Assembly (NCBI GenBank): GCA_900660155.1
Contig: CABFPE010000050.1
Location: 239,342-303,341, forward strand
Direction: 5' to 3'
DNA: 64,000 nt
DNA from: Hofstenia miamia
Lineage: Eukaryota > Xenacoelomorpha > Acoela > Hofsteniidae
The position numbers and the translations under genes are program-made. This document shows, in pieces, positions 1 to 13,964 of this stretch; the stretch's first letter is position 1, and every line of letters begins with the position of its first letter. The notes under the pieces were generated by a model. It saw nothing but the letters and a program-made list of their open reading frames with translations, was not told where the DNA came from and ran no database searches.

Positions 1-520
1 GAGATCTAAGATGTTTTCCAGCAAGACGGAAAACGTTTAGAGGAGCAAATGTAGGAGAAGAGAGGCTTTAAATGGATGGAAAGAGTTGAGGAAGTTTCAT
101 GGATAACAAAGGATGGGAGGCCATCAGGATAGCAAGGACCAGACAATTTGCAGGACTTAAGCATGAGGGAAATATCATGGGCGTTGAAGACGATGTAACA
201 TAGGCGAATCAGCGGGGAGGTGACAGGAGGACCAGGACAGAGAGAGATAGGATCAGAAAAATTCGAGGCATTGAAGAGATCAGCTTTCTCCAGATCCGAG
301 TGAGCAGAAAGATGGTTCCAATGCAAACTGGGGAGGTCAGGTTTGGAATGCAGAGAACACAAGAAAGCATAGGAGTTTTGAAGAGATCCAGATGAGAAGC
401 TGGACAACAGAGCGATTTTGTCGAGTTCCATGAAGTTGATGACGTCTTCGGTGAGAGAAGAGAGTGTTGAAGAATTGGAAGGACTGTAACGGCGTTTGAA
501 AGATTCAAATTTATTCAAAG
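1..520 (-). mobile_element. LINE reverse-transcriptase fragment, cut by window edge
   Basis: A minus-strand reading frame of 170 codons resembles the stretch just before and into the reverse transcriptase of Jockey/CR1-like non-LTR retrotransposons. Seen near its end are a GPxxPDGLPSFV segment, matching the usual GPDGIP-P-V block, and FPSCWKTS, matching the usual FP-WK block before the first RT motif. The catalytic part would continue to the left of base 1. The serine- and leucine-rich N-terminal part fits the linker between endonuclease and RT. No endonuclease or 3' tail is in the window, so the copy cannot be called intact or broken. Confidence 0.6.
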
Positions 521-2191
521 AGTGTACAGTAAGAGATGAGAAATAGAAAGGGAGAGAAATACGCTTTTTCCGACGACGAGGAACAAAGGATGAAATAACT
601 TGGTGAAGGAGGGTTTATAAAGCAAACACGTGAGATATCTTCCTAGTGTCATAGAAAGGTTGCCACGGAGGAATTCATTTCAATACCGGCGATTCAGATA
701 TTTGAATTCTATAGTTTCTATGTTGGCTCTCAACAAAGTTCCACTGCTGGAGTCAGACCTGTCAATCTCCCGACATATCTAATGGAGTAGCAATTTCTTA
801 GGCAAACAGTTTACTGACACCACCTGACCTCAGGAGGAGTGGAAAGCTTTGGAATTGTGTGGAAAAAGACATTTACCTAAACAATTATTAGCTCTGTTTC
901 ACTTTGAACGCTGGGGAAGCAAATGATTACTTTTTCATTTTACTGAGTATTAAAAAACCATCTTTTTTGAAACAATTGATCATATCAGAGAAGTTAGGCA
1001 AAAGAAAATTTTTTTTGTCATTTAGTCATGAATTTAGCATCAAACTTAATGTAATTAAATAGCAAATTCCCCACAAGTCGGCAGGTGGCTATAGAAACTG
1101 TGTCCTTGGGCGAGCAAAGCAGTTTCTACCAGGACCTTGTTGAGAGTTTGAACCATCTGGTAGAGTGCTGAAGCTGATTGTAATAGCATTTCAACCTAAT
1201 AACTGTGGCATGATGGACCAACGTTTCCTCATAATGCAAATTCTTATAAACTTTCTTAAAGAAACGCTAAGTAACACAAAAGTACATTCCTGATGTGCAA
1301 AAATATAATTGGTGCACCTCTATATATGAGAAATTATAATTATCAATACAATAATTATCCTTAACACAGGCATAAGTTGCAGCATTTGAATTAGTTTGCA
1401 AGACCTTGAAAATTTAATATTTTTTTTCGTAAAAAAATGATTAGCATTTCTAACTACATCTGTCAAGTTAGGACATATTACATGAACACAAAGCAAGTAG
1501 GATTACTAAAAATAGGAAGTTCTGAAAACAATAAGTTTTAAATATTTGCTAATGCTGGAATTTAAAAATGAAATTTAATCCCAAAAATTTCTAAATTTCA
1601 AAAATTAGATAATTATAGGAGAAATGCGTCACAAATATTGACAATTTCAAGGAGGCATTTTGTAATTCAATATTTAAAAAGTGTTTTAAAATAATTCATG
1701 CAATGAAAATTATATGCATTTCGCTTGGATAGCTGAAAAACCGATTTTACAAATTTAGAGAACTTCTGTATAGAGTTTTCTTTAATCGAAAAAGAAATGT
1801 AATAATTGAGAACAACTAAGATAATATTTCTAAGTTAGTGTTGATACCAAATACTTTATTATTAGAAAAACTCATAAAAAGAAATAATAATGTCTATTTC
1901 ATTTTACTCAAAACTACTAAATAAGCCGAGCTTGCACAAACAACACGATTTATAAAACATAAATAGCAAATCAAACAAGAGGGGTCGCGCTTCACATACG
2001 TCTAATTGTCGTTTACTTATATAACAACAAAATTACAATTTGAAGTGAATAAGAAACGCATAAGTAAATAAATTTTCACATTTAATTGTTAAGCATTAAA
2101 AATGGGTTTCCATAAATTCTCTTTTATCACAATTAGTTATTGGATTTTTGTAATTCTATATTTTTATATGATAGTGTATTTAAAAAGAGAC
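521..2191. other. No gene recognised (downstream intron or flank of the TXNDC11-like gene)
   Basis: AT-rich sequence without a supported exon. The next TXNDC11 exon should encode the last thioredoxin domain with a YAPWCGxC-type motif. I looked for it on the minus strand here and did not find it, so it probably lies beyond base 1. The part up to about 700 may still belong to the LINE fragment. Confidence 0.4.
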
Positions 2192-5100
2192 CTGAGTAGA
2201 TAACAAAACATCTTGATTAAATGTTTCGTGATAAATATTTTTCAAAATTTGTTTGGCCAAGTGTTTGGGATTTGAACGGAACTGCATGTATGATGGCAGA
2301 GTATGCTTCAAAGTGCGAAGACTACTACGTCGACAATGAAAGTCATCGACGAAGCTGACGACATCGTCAATTGAAGAGATCAACGGACTGGCATAGATGA
2401 GTTGCAACTGCGAGTCGAAGATGAACGCCATACTGTGGACCTCTATATGATCATCCAAACGAGTTGAGGCCAGGAGCTTGTCAAAGACATGCTGATGAGA
2501 GGCGATATCTGCATAATAAAAGGCAAGACTACTGTTAAGCTGAATGTAGTTGGCTTTAAAATAAGGCACTCTTGGCATACTATCATCGTTTTGAAAAGCT
2601 AAAAGATATAATGTTAGTTTGTATATAACTTCACTACACAATGTGCATGAGAAACGTACATTAACATAGAATTAAGTGTAAACAAAAGTACCTATGTAGT
2701 CAAAGAGCTCGTCCACATTATCAAAACAAATGAATGACGGGTGTTCGATTTTGAAGTAAGAGTATAGAACCGTTTCCACCATCAATAGACAACTTTGGCA
2801 GTACTGGGAAGAGTTCGTATAAGACCAGCAAGTTGTATTTGACTGGGGCTTTGAATAGTCGGCATAAGAGTGATACAACTGAATAAAATGGTCTTTAGGA
2901 ATTCCATCAAGTTTATCAGTAAACAGCACCAAAGAATTTTTACGCAGCGATTTTGAAAACTCCCCAGGCGAAGTTGATAGTTCAACAACTGTGGGTGATA
3001 CTATCTAAATAAAATTGTCTAAAATGAAAATGCATTCATGAAGGGATATCATTGAGAAAATATTAATTAGTTTTGTTATATTTTGCAAATCTTCTTTGAC
3101 AATTTATAACTTAATTATGTATAAAAAATATTGAAAAACTACTATTAGACCGAACAGAAAATGTTCTAATATTTGATGAGATACATATTCGCCAAGATGT
3201 GCTTTGTAATCGTAACAAAATCATTGATGTTGTTGAAAATGTTATTTCTAGAACCGTTTACTGCATTTCAAATACAATTTTCTTTTCATATTGTAATTAA
3301 ATTGATGTGCATTAATCCAATGCACTTGCTTACTTCGATTAAAATACTGAAATTTTTTTGTGATACAAAAAACAAATTAAAGCTCTAGAAATTATTAATT
3401 ATGTTTGTTCAAATGGTAAACATTATTCTATTCGCAATGTCATTAGTTTACTTCCTTATGTTTAGCTAGAACGACTTTGCAAATATTGAGGTGCTACTTC
3501 AAAAAGAGGAAGTGATTTTATAAATGCCGGATTTATGAATAAGTAAAATATATTTAACTACATTTTCACAGCAAAGAATATATTAAATATAAGCAACATA
3601 GGTAACAAATTAATGGTAAAAGGCACTGCCATAAAACTGAAGGTGATTCAGAAATTGATCGAGACTTAATTTTCAAAAATTATTTTAAAGATCCCGTTAG
3701 AGCAAAACAATTTCAGAAAGTCTTATAAAAAATGTGGTAGACGTTCTTAACTCTAAATATAATGATGGTGTGATGATTTAATTCGAAATGATAAGCGAAG
3801 AAGATACTAATACCTAAGAGGGAATGCAAACGTGTTTGGAAGAGTGAAATAGCTTCAAAATCTTATCACACATTCGGTATCTGTATTTCTAATTCGTCAT
3901 AAATATATATCTTGTCGCAAAAATGGAACTCAAGAAAATTTAATTTACAGATAAAAGGATGAACATATTTACAAACAGAAAAGTAAAAAAATTAGCAAAA
4001 TAAATTGGCTATAAACACGTGATTTAAGATTTTACACATTATTCGTTGTTTACGAAGCATTTAGATGAACGCAGTTCATCACATTTCTACTTATGATCGG
4101 TTAAATTTCATGTTGTGATTCTTGAATTTTTGACCAATGTCGCCGTGCACTTTTCTTTTCCACGAAGTTCTTGAGGATAGTCTGCACGTTTTCCACTGTC
4201 TTGTCCAGAGAAATTGGGATTTTTCAAAGCTAAGTTTGTCAATCAAAGAGAAAACTATATAAAAAATGTGTAATGAAGGAATTTATGCATCGCCCACTGC
4301 AAATTTTCGGATGACACTTTTCGCATGGAAGACTTCCATAATAAAAACGTTTAAATAAATTACAGACAATTGTCAAAAAAAAACAAAATTTTAGCAATAA
4401 CGTATGAGAGCTGTTCCAAAAGAAACTGAAGTTGTTTCCTCGCTCAAATAGAGTTCAACCACTCGTGTGCACACACATAAACTATTGCACAATTGTGAAA
4501 AAATTCAAGACGATTGGCAAAGCCGTTCTCTTTCTTTTATGTGCACACTTAGGTAGCATAATACAAGGTTAGCGATTATTATTTTGAGGCAAATTGCAGA
4601 ATCGCATGAGCAATGAGTAAACGTGAAATTTTTTTTCATCTTTATTGAGACGTTCGAAACGATCAAAGTAAGTCAGGTCAAGANAAGCCGTTCTCTTTCT
4701 TTTATGTGCACACTTAGGTAGCATAATACAAGGTTAGCGATTATTATTTTGAGGCAAATTGCAGAATCGCATGAGCAATGAGTAAACGTGAAATTTTTTT
4801 TCATCTTTATTGAGACGTTCGAAACGATCAAAGTAAGTAAGTCAGGTCAAGACAAACATCAAGGTCATGCTGACAGTATTCTTTTATTCCCCACCAGGGA
4901 AGACAATGAAAACATCTGAAAAAAGACCAGAATGTTGGCATAGAAAATCCAATCGTGCATGCTTCATAACGACAATGCTCCAGCACCCGCATTGCTGCTT
5001 ATTCGTGATTGTGAGAAATCAGAAACAACATCACTTCCCCAGCCACTTTATTCGCCTAACCTCGCTAGAGCAGGCTTTTTCCTGTTTCCGAAGTTGAAAA

Positions 5101-8100
5101 CAACATTCAAAGGAAGCACTAACGGACAGCCTTCCACCGCTGAAAACACCAATGGGAAAGATTTTCGAACAGTTATCGCGTGAATTTTGAAGGTTGACAA
5201 ATTTATAAACATTGTTAATGTATCTAGATTACTCGTTGAATAGGCCTCATATAATGAAGTTATACAGAAAAAATACTAAAGTTAAGTTTGAAAAAAGATA
5301 GTAGACAGAACTTCACAAAGACTCGAGGCGGAAAAATTATTGAAAGCTATTACCAACTGAAAACTTCGGGCAGTCAAATTTAACCATTTATGTTGTAGAG
5401 AGTGCATATTAATAAAATTGAAAATTCAAGATAGAAAAGTGCAGTTGCTCTTAAGCTGTTAGAGAAAGCAATAATCAAAGGAAAGTCTTCGCTATTTCAT
5501 TCAATTCTATTAACATCCAATATTGCTGACAAATTTCACATTTATTTTAGATTCAAGAATTTAATAACTGCTAATACGTAGACATATATTACGAGTTTGC
5601 GGAATTCCGCAAAACGTTTTAAGGGGATGCCGCTAAACACTATATTGAGGCAATGCGATAACCAGATGGAAATGTCGCGGAATGAAATGCATTGCGTAAT
5701 ACATATCAATATGTAATAACCAGAAAACCGTTGATATAAACAGCTCTCAATTCCCCATTTCGCTCTAAAATTGAAAATAATTAAGACAAATTACAAAATT
5801 CTAATTTCAAAAGTATAACTACAGTTGTTATGAATTGACACAGATGCTAACACATCATATTCTACGCTTTGTCAATATAAATCCAATACTAACAACGTAC
5901 GTTAAAGTAACTTACATTGGCCGCAGCATTGCGAATAGCTTGACCAGAAACCTTTGCTGAATATTTGACGCAATGTTTCAGATCTTCTCCGGAATAGAAA
6001 AGAAGATAATTTTCATCTTCGACCTCATCAAAATCACAGTCATTCAGAAGCAGATAAACAATTAGGTTCCTAAAAAGTTAAAGCTCTCACTAACTATTAA
6101 CAAACTTTCAACAAAATTTAAAAATTTTGAAGTCAATATTTTCCCAAACCCATAAACGCAGAACAAATTTGTACGATAAATTTGAATAAACCGTAAGATT
6201 ATCATATATATTAAATATTTACAATAGTTCCATAAATTTGTTTTGTAATGTTTTTCCGATTGCCACGTAGGGCAGGTGACATAAATTTCGAGAATTCTGG
6301 AACATAATTTAATTAAACAAATAATTTATTATGATTAAATGGCGTAATGACTAACTTGTACATTTGGATTATCCACATTTCTTAGCTCATATCAAGCAAT
6401 GTAAATGACAAAAGTGAAAGGCATTTCTTGGCAAAGAAAATTATAAACATAACAGCGAAATGGTAAAAACACACAATAAAGCAACGATTATTTACACTAA
6501 TATAAAACAGGAAACATGATTTTTATTGCCTCCAAATGCAATACTTAATGCTCGGTGGTTTCCAAAATTGGAAATCGGTTTCCGTTTTTACACCTCAAAA
6601 CAACGCTTTCGTTCTGAAGCTAATTACTATTGGTATTACTAAGATGTTCAAAAGAAAAACACCTCTAACTCTATTTCCACTAATGTCATTTATGCGTAAT
6701 AAATCATTTTGTCCGCATTTTGAGCCTGTTAAAAAATATTGAAAGATTTTTACATCTATGGGGTTGGACCCGCTTAAGCAATGATGAAAATTTGTGCTAA
6801 AAACTTACTCTTGTGCCTGATGTAATTGCAAATAATTTTCTACAAAATATTCCAGATAATGAAGCGGTCTATTGCCCATGTGAGCAACAACTACCCTGAA
6901 ATATTTTGCTTTCACAAAACAAACTGTGTGAATCCCGCCCAGGCGCAAAGTCAGATGTTGCCGCACTTTAACTGCACAAACATTTTGGCCTTTCTCCAAA
7001 ACTAAAAAATTATAGGCGACTTTTTTGTTGAAAACCGAAAAACACGGTTTTAAATTTTCTCTCGGTGCGATTTTTTCGATATACCTCCAATTTGGAAGCT
7101 CCAAGTCTTAGCAATTTTGAATTTTGAGATTTTTAACTTTTACGAAAATTCTGTTTAAGGTTTTTTTTAGTATTTAGCCAAATTTTGTAAGTAATGTCGT
7201 GATTGTCTTATTAAATAAAGTTGTGTTCGATGCTTGTTGGCAGTCGCTTGATGACGATACTACACTATATATACTCGTATTAAGGCAATAATAAAGTAAT
7301 ACATGACAGTTAAATCTCCAAACTTACGAATAAAGCATCTTGAAAACCTCACTCCATCAGAATCGGAAATTACCCGAAAGAATATTTAAAAAGCGAAGAA
7401 CAGGCTTGACGAAAGTATATTTTAAAAAAAACCGATTTAAACGTTTACAACAATGCTTTTTTGCTCTTAGACAGACTCACTTCAAGGTAATAAAATTTTG
7501 CAGAAAACATCTATAGTAACAAACATTAAATTACAGTAACATTAATTCTTTGTTTTATAAATGTAAACAAAACTCAAGATTTGCTATTTTTTCAGTCGAA
7601 AATCGTTTAGGAAAGTTTCCATAAATTGAAAAAAACACTTAAAAAAAGAGTTGTTTTAAACAGAATATGTATAACTAATGCTAAGGGAGTTTAAGAAAAT
7701 TGGACACAGTACCGTGTATTTAAAAATCCTATCCGCGCATATACGCAAATCATTTAAACCAAATGTTGATTTGCTTCTGTATTTTATAGTTTAATGGATA
7801 TGCTCTTCATGTATCAAATATAGCCTCATCATAACTGCAGTAAAATTTGGTAACATTCAGAAATTTTTAGGTCAGCAGAAAATGAATTTTGATTTCAACC
7901 TGCGAAAAGTGATCTAAGGTGTTTTTTCAGTATACGTTTGAATAGATTGCTATTAAAAGAAAGGTACTAAAAAATTGATTTCCGGTTTAAAGAATTCGTT
8001 CCAATTTCAGTGCTACACAGAAAAGCGTTAATATTTAAAAACCAGTGAAGCTGGAATGATCGATTTGACCAAATGGACTTCAATAAATTTCGTGGGATTT

Positions 8101-11100
8101 AGAAATAAAGATTTAATGTTGAATCAACTGTGGCAGCTGAAAGTTTTAAAGCAGGTAATAAATTATTGACCAGGCATTTAAGAAATCTACTAAAGAGTAG
8201 GAATGTTCAAATAATATTGAGTTCAGACAATAGACTAAGGTATAGACAAAAGAAGGTATGAGAAATCACCTGCTTACATTTTTTTTGTCAAAAAATTTCC
8301 AAAAACATCACCAAGAAAACGGTTATATTATAACCAAAAATTGTCTATATAATGGAGCTAGTTCAAATAAATCCTCTCACCTTGAAAATTCCTATGCACT
8401 TATAGTTAAACTACTATTGAGTGCAATTAAATTGCAAAGTTACATTGGGCTAAGACTCTTAGGTTTTAACCAGGGGTTGTCGCGAGAGTGGATTTCTCAT
8501 TCTTACTGGAATTCCGATGGCAATGGACATTCTGCAAAGATATTCCCATAAGACGCAACAATTAATTTATTAGAAAAAAATAATGTAAATAATGCAACCA
8601 ATTAAATAATTTGTAGAGAATGAATAAATTTTAACAATGACAGCGACTAGGTGTAGTAATCTCAGTGAACATTATTAAACAAGAGTTTTATAGCACTTAG
8701 CCAAAATGTGTGTAATGTAATTTTGAGAAAGTAAGGAATTTCTTGCAGGGGAATTGAAACTCCGTAAAAGAGTGTTTTCTTGAAGCTGGGGTTAATATGA
8801 AAACCTTAACTTAATTATTACATTATCACAATTACAAAATATGATTAAATTTTAACATACTTCGAAGTTATGACCACATAATTTGGAGCATTAAGATTGG
8901 CAGATTCTTTGAAGCTTGCTAATATCAACTGACGCACGTGATAAATGGATTCCGCACCAGGAATTAACCCAACAACTGTGCTATCAGACGAAAAAAGGAA
9001 ACTTCGAAATTCAGAAATGCTAAAGCAAAAAAATTAAATCATAACTTGTTAAATAATAATAGCAGTAAATGGGTTTATTATTCCTTTAATACCCGTAGTT
9101 GCAAATTGCAACTTCATTTGAAATCCATGTGTAACTTATGTCATCCTTATTCTGAGCAAAAACTTAATGCCTTACTTACCTCTTTGGCATACTAAACAGA
9201 TATCATTTGTAATACTTTCAAATTGTATAATTGAAAGATTTGACAGTTAAAAATAGGCATATTTTGTTTTCCTAAAAATACAAAAATCAATATTTTTTGA
9301 AAACATTTTATGATGACTCCAATTTGAAAGAAGGACTCAAAGAATACTTCCGTACACAGAGAAAAGTAAATTCTTGTTGCTAAATACATTCAGTAAAGTA
9401 AAGCTGCAAATTTGCAAAGGCGGGCAGTGAGCGTATCACAATGGAAATTTTCTTATGTATTGCAAATCAAATCAATATTCGTTTTTAATTTTTTCATGAA
9501 TTGTAAATGCAAAAATGTACCCAAATAAATGTCGAGATCATCCTATTATCTCGCATGCAGATAATAAAATCAATTATTTCTAGTAATGTATATTTACAAA
9601 ATGCTTCCTATTCATTGAAATTGACTAACAGTGTGTTGGTAAGGGCTCATCTAAACATAGCCAATTTGCAACTTTAGATACCTCTGCTGCCCGGAGTTGC
9701 AAATATGCAACCAAACTAGAACATAGATGCTCTACACACTTCTATGGCTCCTTGATGTACGAAAAACAAAAAAATATTTTTTGATCTTTCTGTGCTTGGC
9801 ACTACAGGGTTAAACAAAAAGTTAAATTGCTACAAAGTTGCTAAAGAACGAAATGTTAATGAGAGGCGGAAAAATTAAATCTTTTAGCGGCAAATACATT
9901 GAACAGATCGTGGATATAGACCTAGTGCCTTTCAAGTGATAGAACAAACATTTTACAGGAAATCAGTGTGAACACTATGCTCAATAATTTAATGTGAGAA
10001 GATGTACACCACATCTTTGAACGTAAAGATAATTTTTCAAATAATGGGCATTATTGAATGCTAATTTCTAAACCGGTAGATCGATATGATAAGGGCCAGA
10101 TCAGGTAATTTACTAAACTTCATTTATTTCGTAATTAATATTAAATTTGCTTTATCAAATGCCGATGATAATTATATACGTGAACAAGTAAGCATTAAAA
10201 GAAAATTGTTTGAACTCGCTAAAACAGAGCCGACAACAACTAATTGGACTAATTACGAAAAATCAAAGAAAATAATTAAACAATTAAGAAATAAAAAATC
10301 TGCCTTAGAACAGAAAAGGTTCTTCGATAAACTAAGCAGTACAAACGAAAAACGGCGATATATTCATAAATTTTTGGGAAAAAGTAAAGGACTTTCAACT
10401 GACATTAACGAATTAAGTATTGATAACAAAATTACAACGGAAAAAACAAGAATAATAGACCATCTAAATGCAACATTTAAGGAACTTGGCAATTTCAATT
10501 TTCCCCAATATAAGAGAAAGACAAACATTAATAAATTCCCAGCAAAATCATACTTTTCTTTTAGACTCGTAAATGCAAATGAACTAGAAACCATAATAAA
10601 AAATTTAGACACAAATAAATCAACTGCATCCTATAATCTTCCAATCTTTATTATTAAACGTCATTTTCATATCTTTAGTGAACATCTTCTATTCGCATTT
10701 AACCAATGTATTATTGATAATGAATTCCCTGATATATTTAAGAAATCAGACATAAGCCCTATATATAAAAAAGGCGATCCTCTAAACGCACAAAATTATA
10801 GGCCAATTTGCATTGGCCATCCTTTCAGTAAACTATTTGAAAAATTATTAAATAATCAAATAAATGCATATTTGATATCTGAAAATATTCTTTCGAAAAA
10901 ACAATTTGGTTTCCGTAATGGGTTTAGCACTCAAGATGCAATTTTGTCAATATCACAGCAAATAAAATCAAATTTAGCTTCTAATAAATGTAGTTGTGTT
11001 GCCCTTCTCGATTTGAGCAAAGCGTTTAACTCAATGAACTTTGACATACTGAAAGACAAATTAATGCATTATAATTTTGATGACAACGCTATAAATTTGA

Positions 11101-13924
11101 TAATGAACTTCATTATAAATCGACAGCAACGAGTTATACTTAATGGCACAAAATCAAAATATATTACAACTTACCGTGGGGTACCTCAGGGCACAGTTCT
11201 TGGCCCCATCCTATTCTCACTCTACGTAAATGATATAACGAAACAGATAAAAAACAATAATATTTATCAATATGCAGACGATATCTGTCTCATAAGTACT
11301 AATGTAAATGCCTTTAATGTTGCAAAAATTCTCCCAAATGACATCGAATTTAACAAAGTATTTCGCAAATAATCAATTGAAAGTAAATATTGAAAAAACA
11401 CAATTTATAATTTTCTCGCCTAAAACATTTAAAAATCTCACAAAAAACATTGAACTAAATATAAATCAAGTACCAATAAAGCAAAGTGAATCAATAAATT
11501 ATTTAGCTGTTGAGATTCACAATGATTTAAATTTCGAACAATTTTTAATGACTAAAATTAAAAAAATGGCTTCTGGAGTTAGGTATCTTTACCATCTGCG
11601 AAACGTCTCAAATATATATCACAAACAATTAATAAATTATTTTTGTTTATCTCATTTTCAATATTGCTCATTTCTCTTTACAAACATAAATTCAAAATAT
11701 CGCATACTTCTGTCAAAAACTTTCAATTGGTCTCCTAAAACACTTAAATTTGCGCAAAAACATGACAGTTCATCCGTCTATCGATTTCAATATAAAATAT
11801 TAGCTCCTTATTACAGAATTCAAATGCAAATGGTATCAATATTATTTAAGTGTATATCTGGTACACCTTCTCTTTCATTTTTAAAACAATATATTAAGTT
11901 AAATGAACGTTCTCAAAAATTTTTATGCTTAGATAAACATTCAAATAATTTTCACCACATTGCAACTAAAATTTGAAATAACTTACACTATGAAAATAAA
12001 ATGGAAATTAACTACAAAAAATTTAGAAAAAAAGTGCAAACATTCCTCTTTCACAGACAATGCATACTGAATGACAATAATACACTACACTCCTTCGAAA
12101 ATTTCGTATGATCCTAGATAATGTACACACACACACAAATCCCCAACAAACACAACCACACAATTATATATGTATATATTACTATTATTTTGTAAATAGT
12201 TTTTAGTTTATAGTCTTGTACCAAAGATTTTTTGCAATAAATTGCTTTTGACTCTTAACACAGGACTATAACCAAGAAAAAGCAAAATTTCACAGAACCA
12301 GTTTCAGTGCTAAGCATAGAATGCAAAAAATTGGCAAAGACATTTTATTAATGAACAAAAATCTCCATATTCTGAGCAAAAACAACAAATCTTTGGACAA
12401 GAGTTTTCCCAAAAGGTTGAAACAGTTTCTTACCACAAGGATGTTGGATTGCACTTCTGCCACTGCTCATACATGATATGAGAAAACTCTTAGACAAGAA
12501 TAAAATACCAAAAATATAATTCCATAATCAAACAAAAACTGAATGTACAGCATTTTGGTTTTCTTAGAAAACTTATTTAATCAATTATTCGATAGGAATT
12601 AATGACTTACAATATAAAGAAGCAAAAACAGAAAATGAGCATACTTCCAATAAAATAGAGAATAGCATGATTAAATGTCAGTTACCTGGTGATATGTGTG
12701 TATGGATGTACGAACCGCTGCACAAATGAAGTAAGATGGGCCTCTGAAGGATTACCCTGAAAACGGAAAACTTCTTTAAACACCGTGTGCCGCATGACAA
12801 TGCGAGGATACGGTGCAGATATCTTTGTTTTAAGAGAGCACTCATTTTTGCTGTACCAACAGTTGATTGCCTAATTAAGTTTCCGAATCAATTTTTTAAG
12901 AAACGCGAAACATGGCTGAAATTAAGACCACAAAAGAATGTTAGTTATTTCGTTTTCAATATATTTAAATTTTTTTTGAGCTATTGCTTAGTATTTGAAT
13001 GAATTAAATATTGTGACTAAAAAACCGATTTTCAGATCTGAAATGTTTCAGAAACTGGAACTGAAGCAAAACTCTACACAGTCGCAAATCGATTTCGACA
13101 TGCACTTTGAAAAATGAAGTTCTTTTATACCTGAGTTTGAATGAGAGGGAAGAAATTTCTAGCGACTTTTTCAAAATCGAGAAATGTATCGTCATTTGAA
13201 ACATCCCACGGCGCATAAACAAGGGTAAGAGAAACATCATGAAATGGCGGCCCAGAAGCGTAAAATAAAGTTAAATTTCCATTGAAGTTATCTTCTACAA
13301 AGGAATCAGGACTGAGCTAAATGAAAAACCATGATTTTCATTCTTCTATAAGCCCTTCAACTCAAAAGTTAAAGGAATTTGTCATAAAACAAATCAGTTG
13401 TTTCTAAAAAGAGCAGTCTGAGTAACTAAAGAACGGTAATTGAAATTTTTTAAGAAAAATTCAAAAAAATGTAAATTTTAATGTTTATGCAATANTTGCG
13501 CTTCTATTTTTAAAGTTGGGATTGGGAACTAAGCTTCAAATGATTTTTTGGAAGTATAAATTTTCATGTAGAGATATGTTGCTTAAAGAGCATTTAAGGA
13601 TGATGTTTTGCTATAAAAATTTCTAAAACAAATCATTACATGTCTACAGTATATGGGCAAAATCACAGAAATTTAATTTCCATTTTTAAGTAAAAAACAT
13701 TTAGCTCTAATTCTATGTCCCTGTTTAGAGGTTAAAAATTTTCCTTTTTCAAAATTTAGTTTACAATATACTACTAAATTACAATTTACAATATATTACT
13801 AAATTAAACGAGACACTTGGTATTTATATTAGGCACATTGCAGCTTTTGAAATTCAAGAAATCTGTCAAGTAATGGAATGCAAGAAAAATCTGGATTCCA
13901 ATATTTCACAAAGTAAATTTTTTC

Positions 13925-13964
<40 letters not shown>

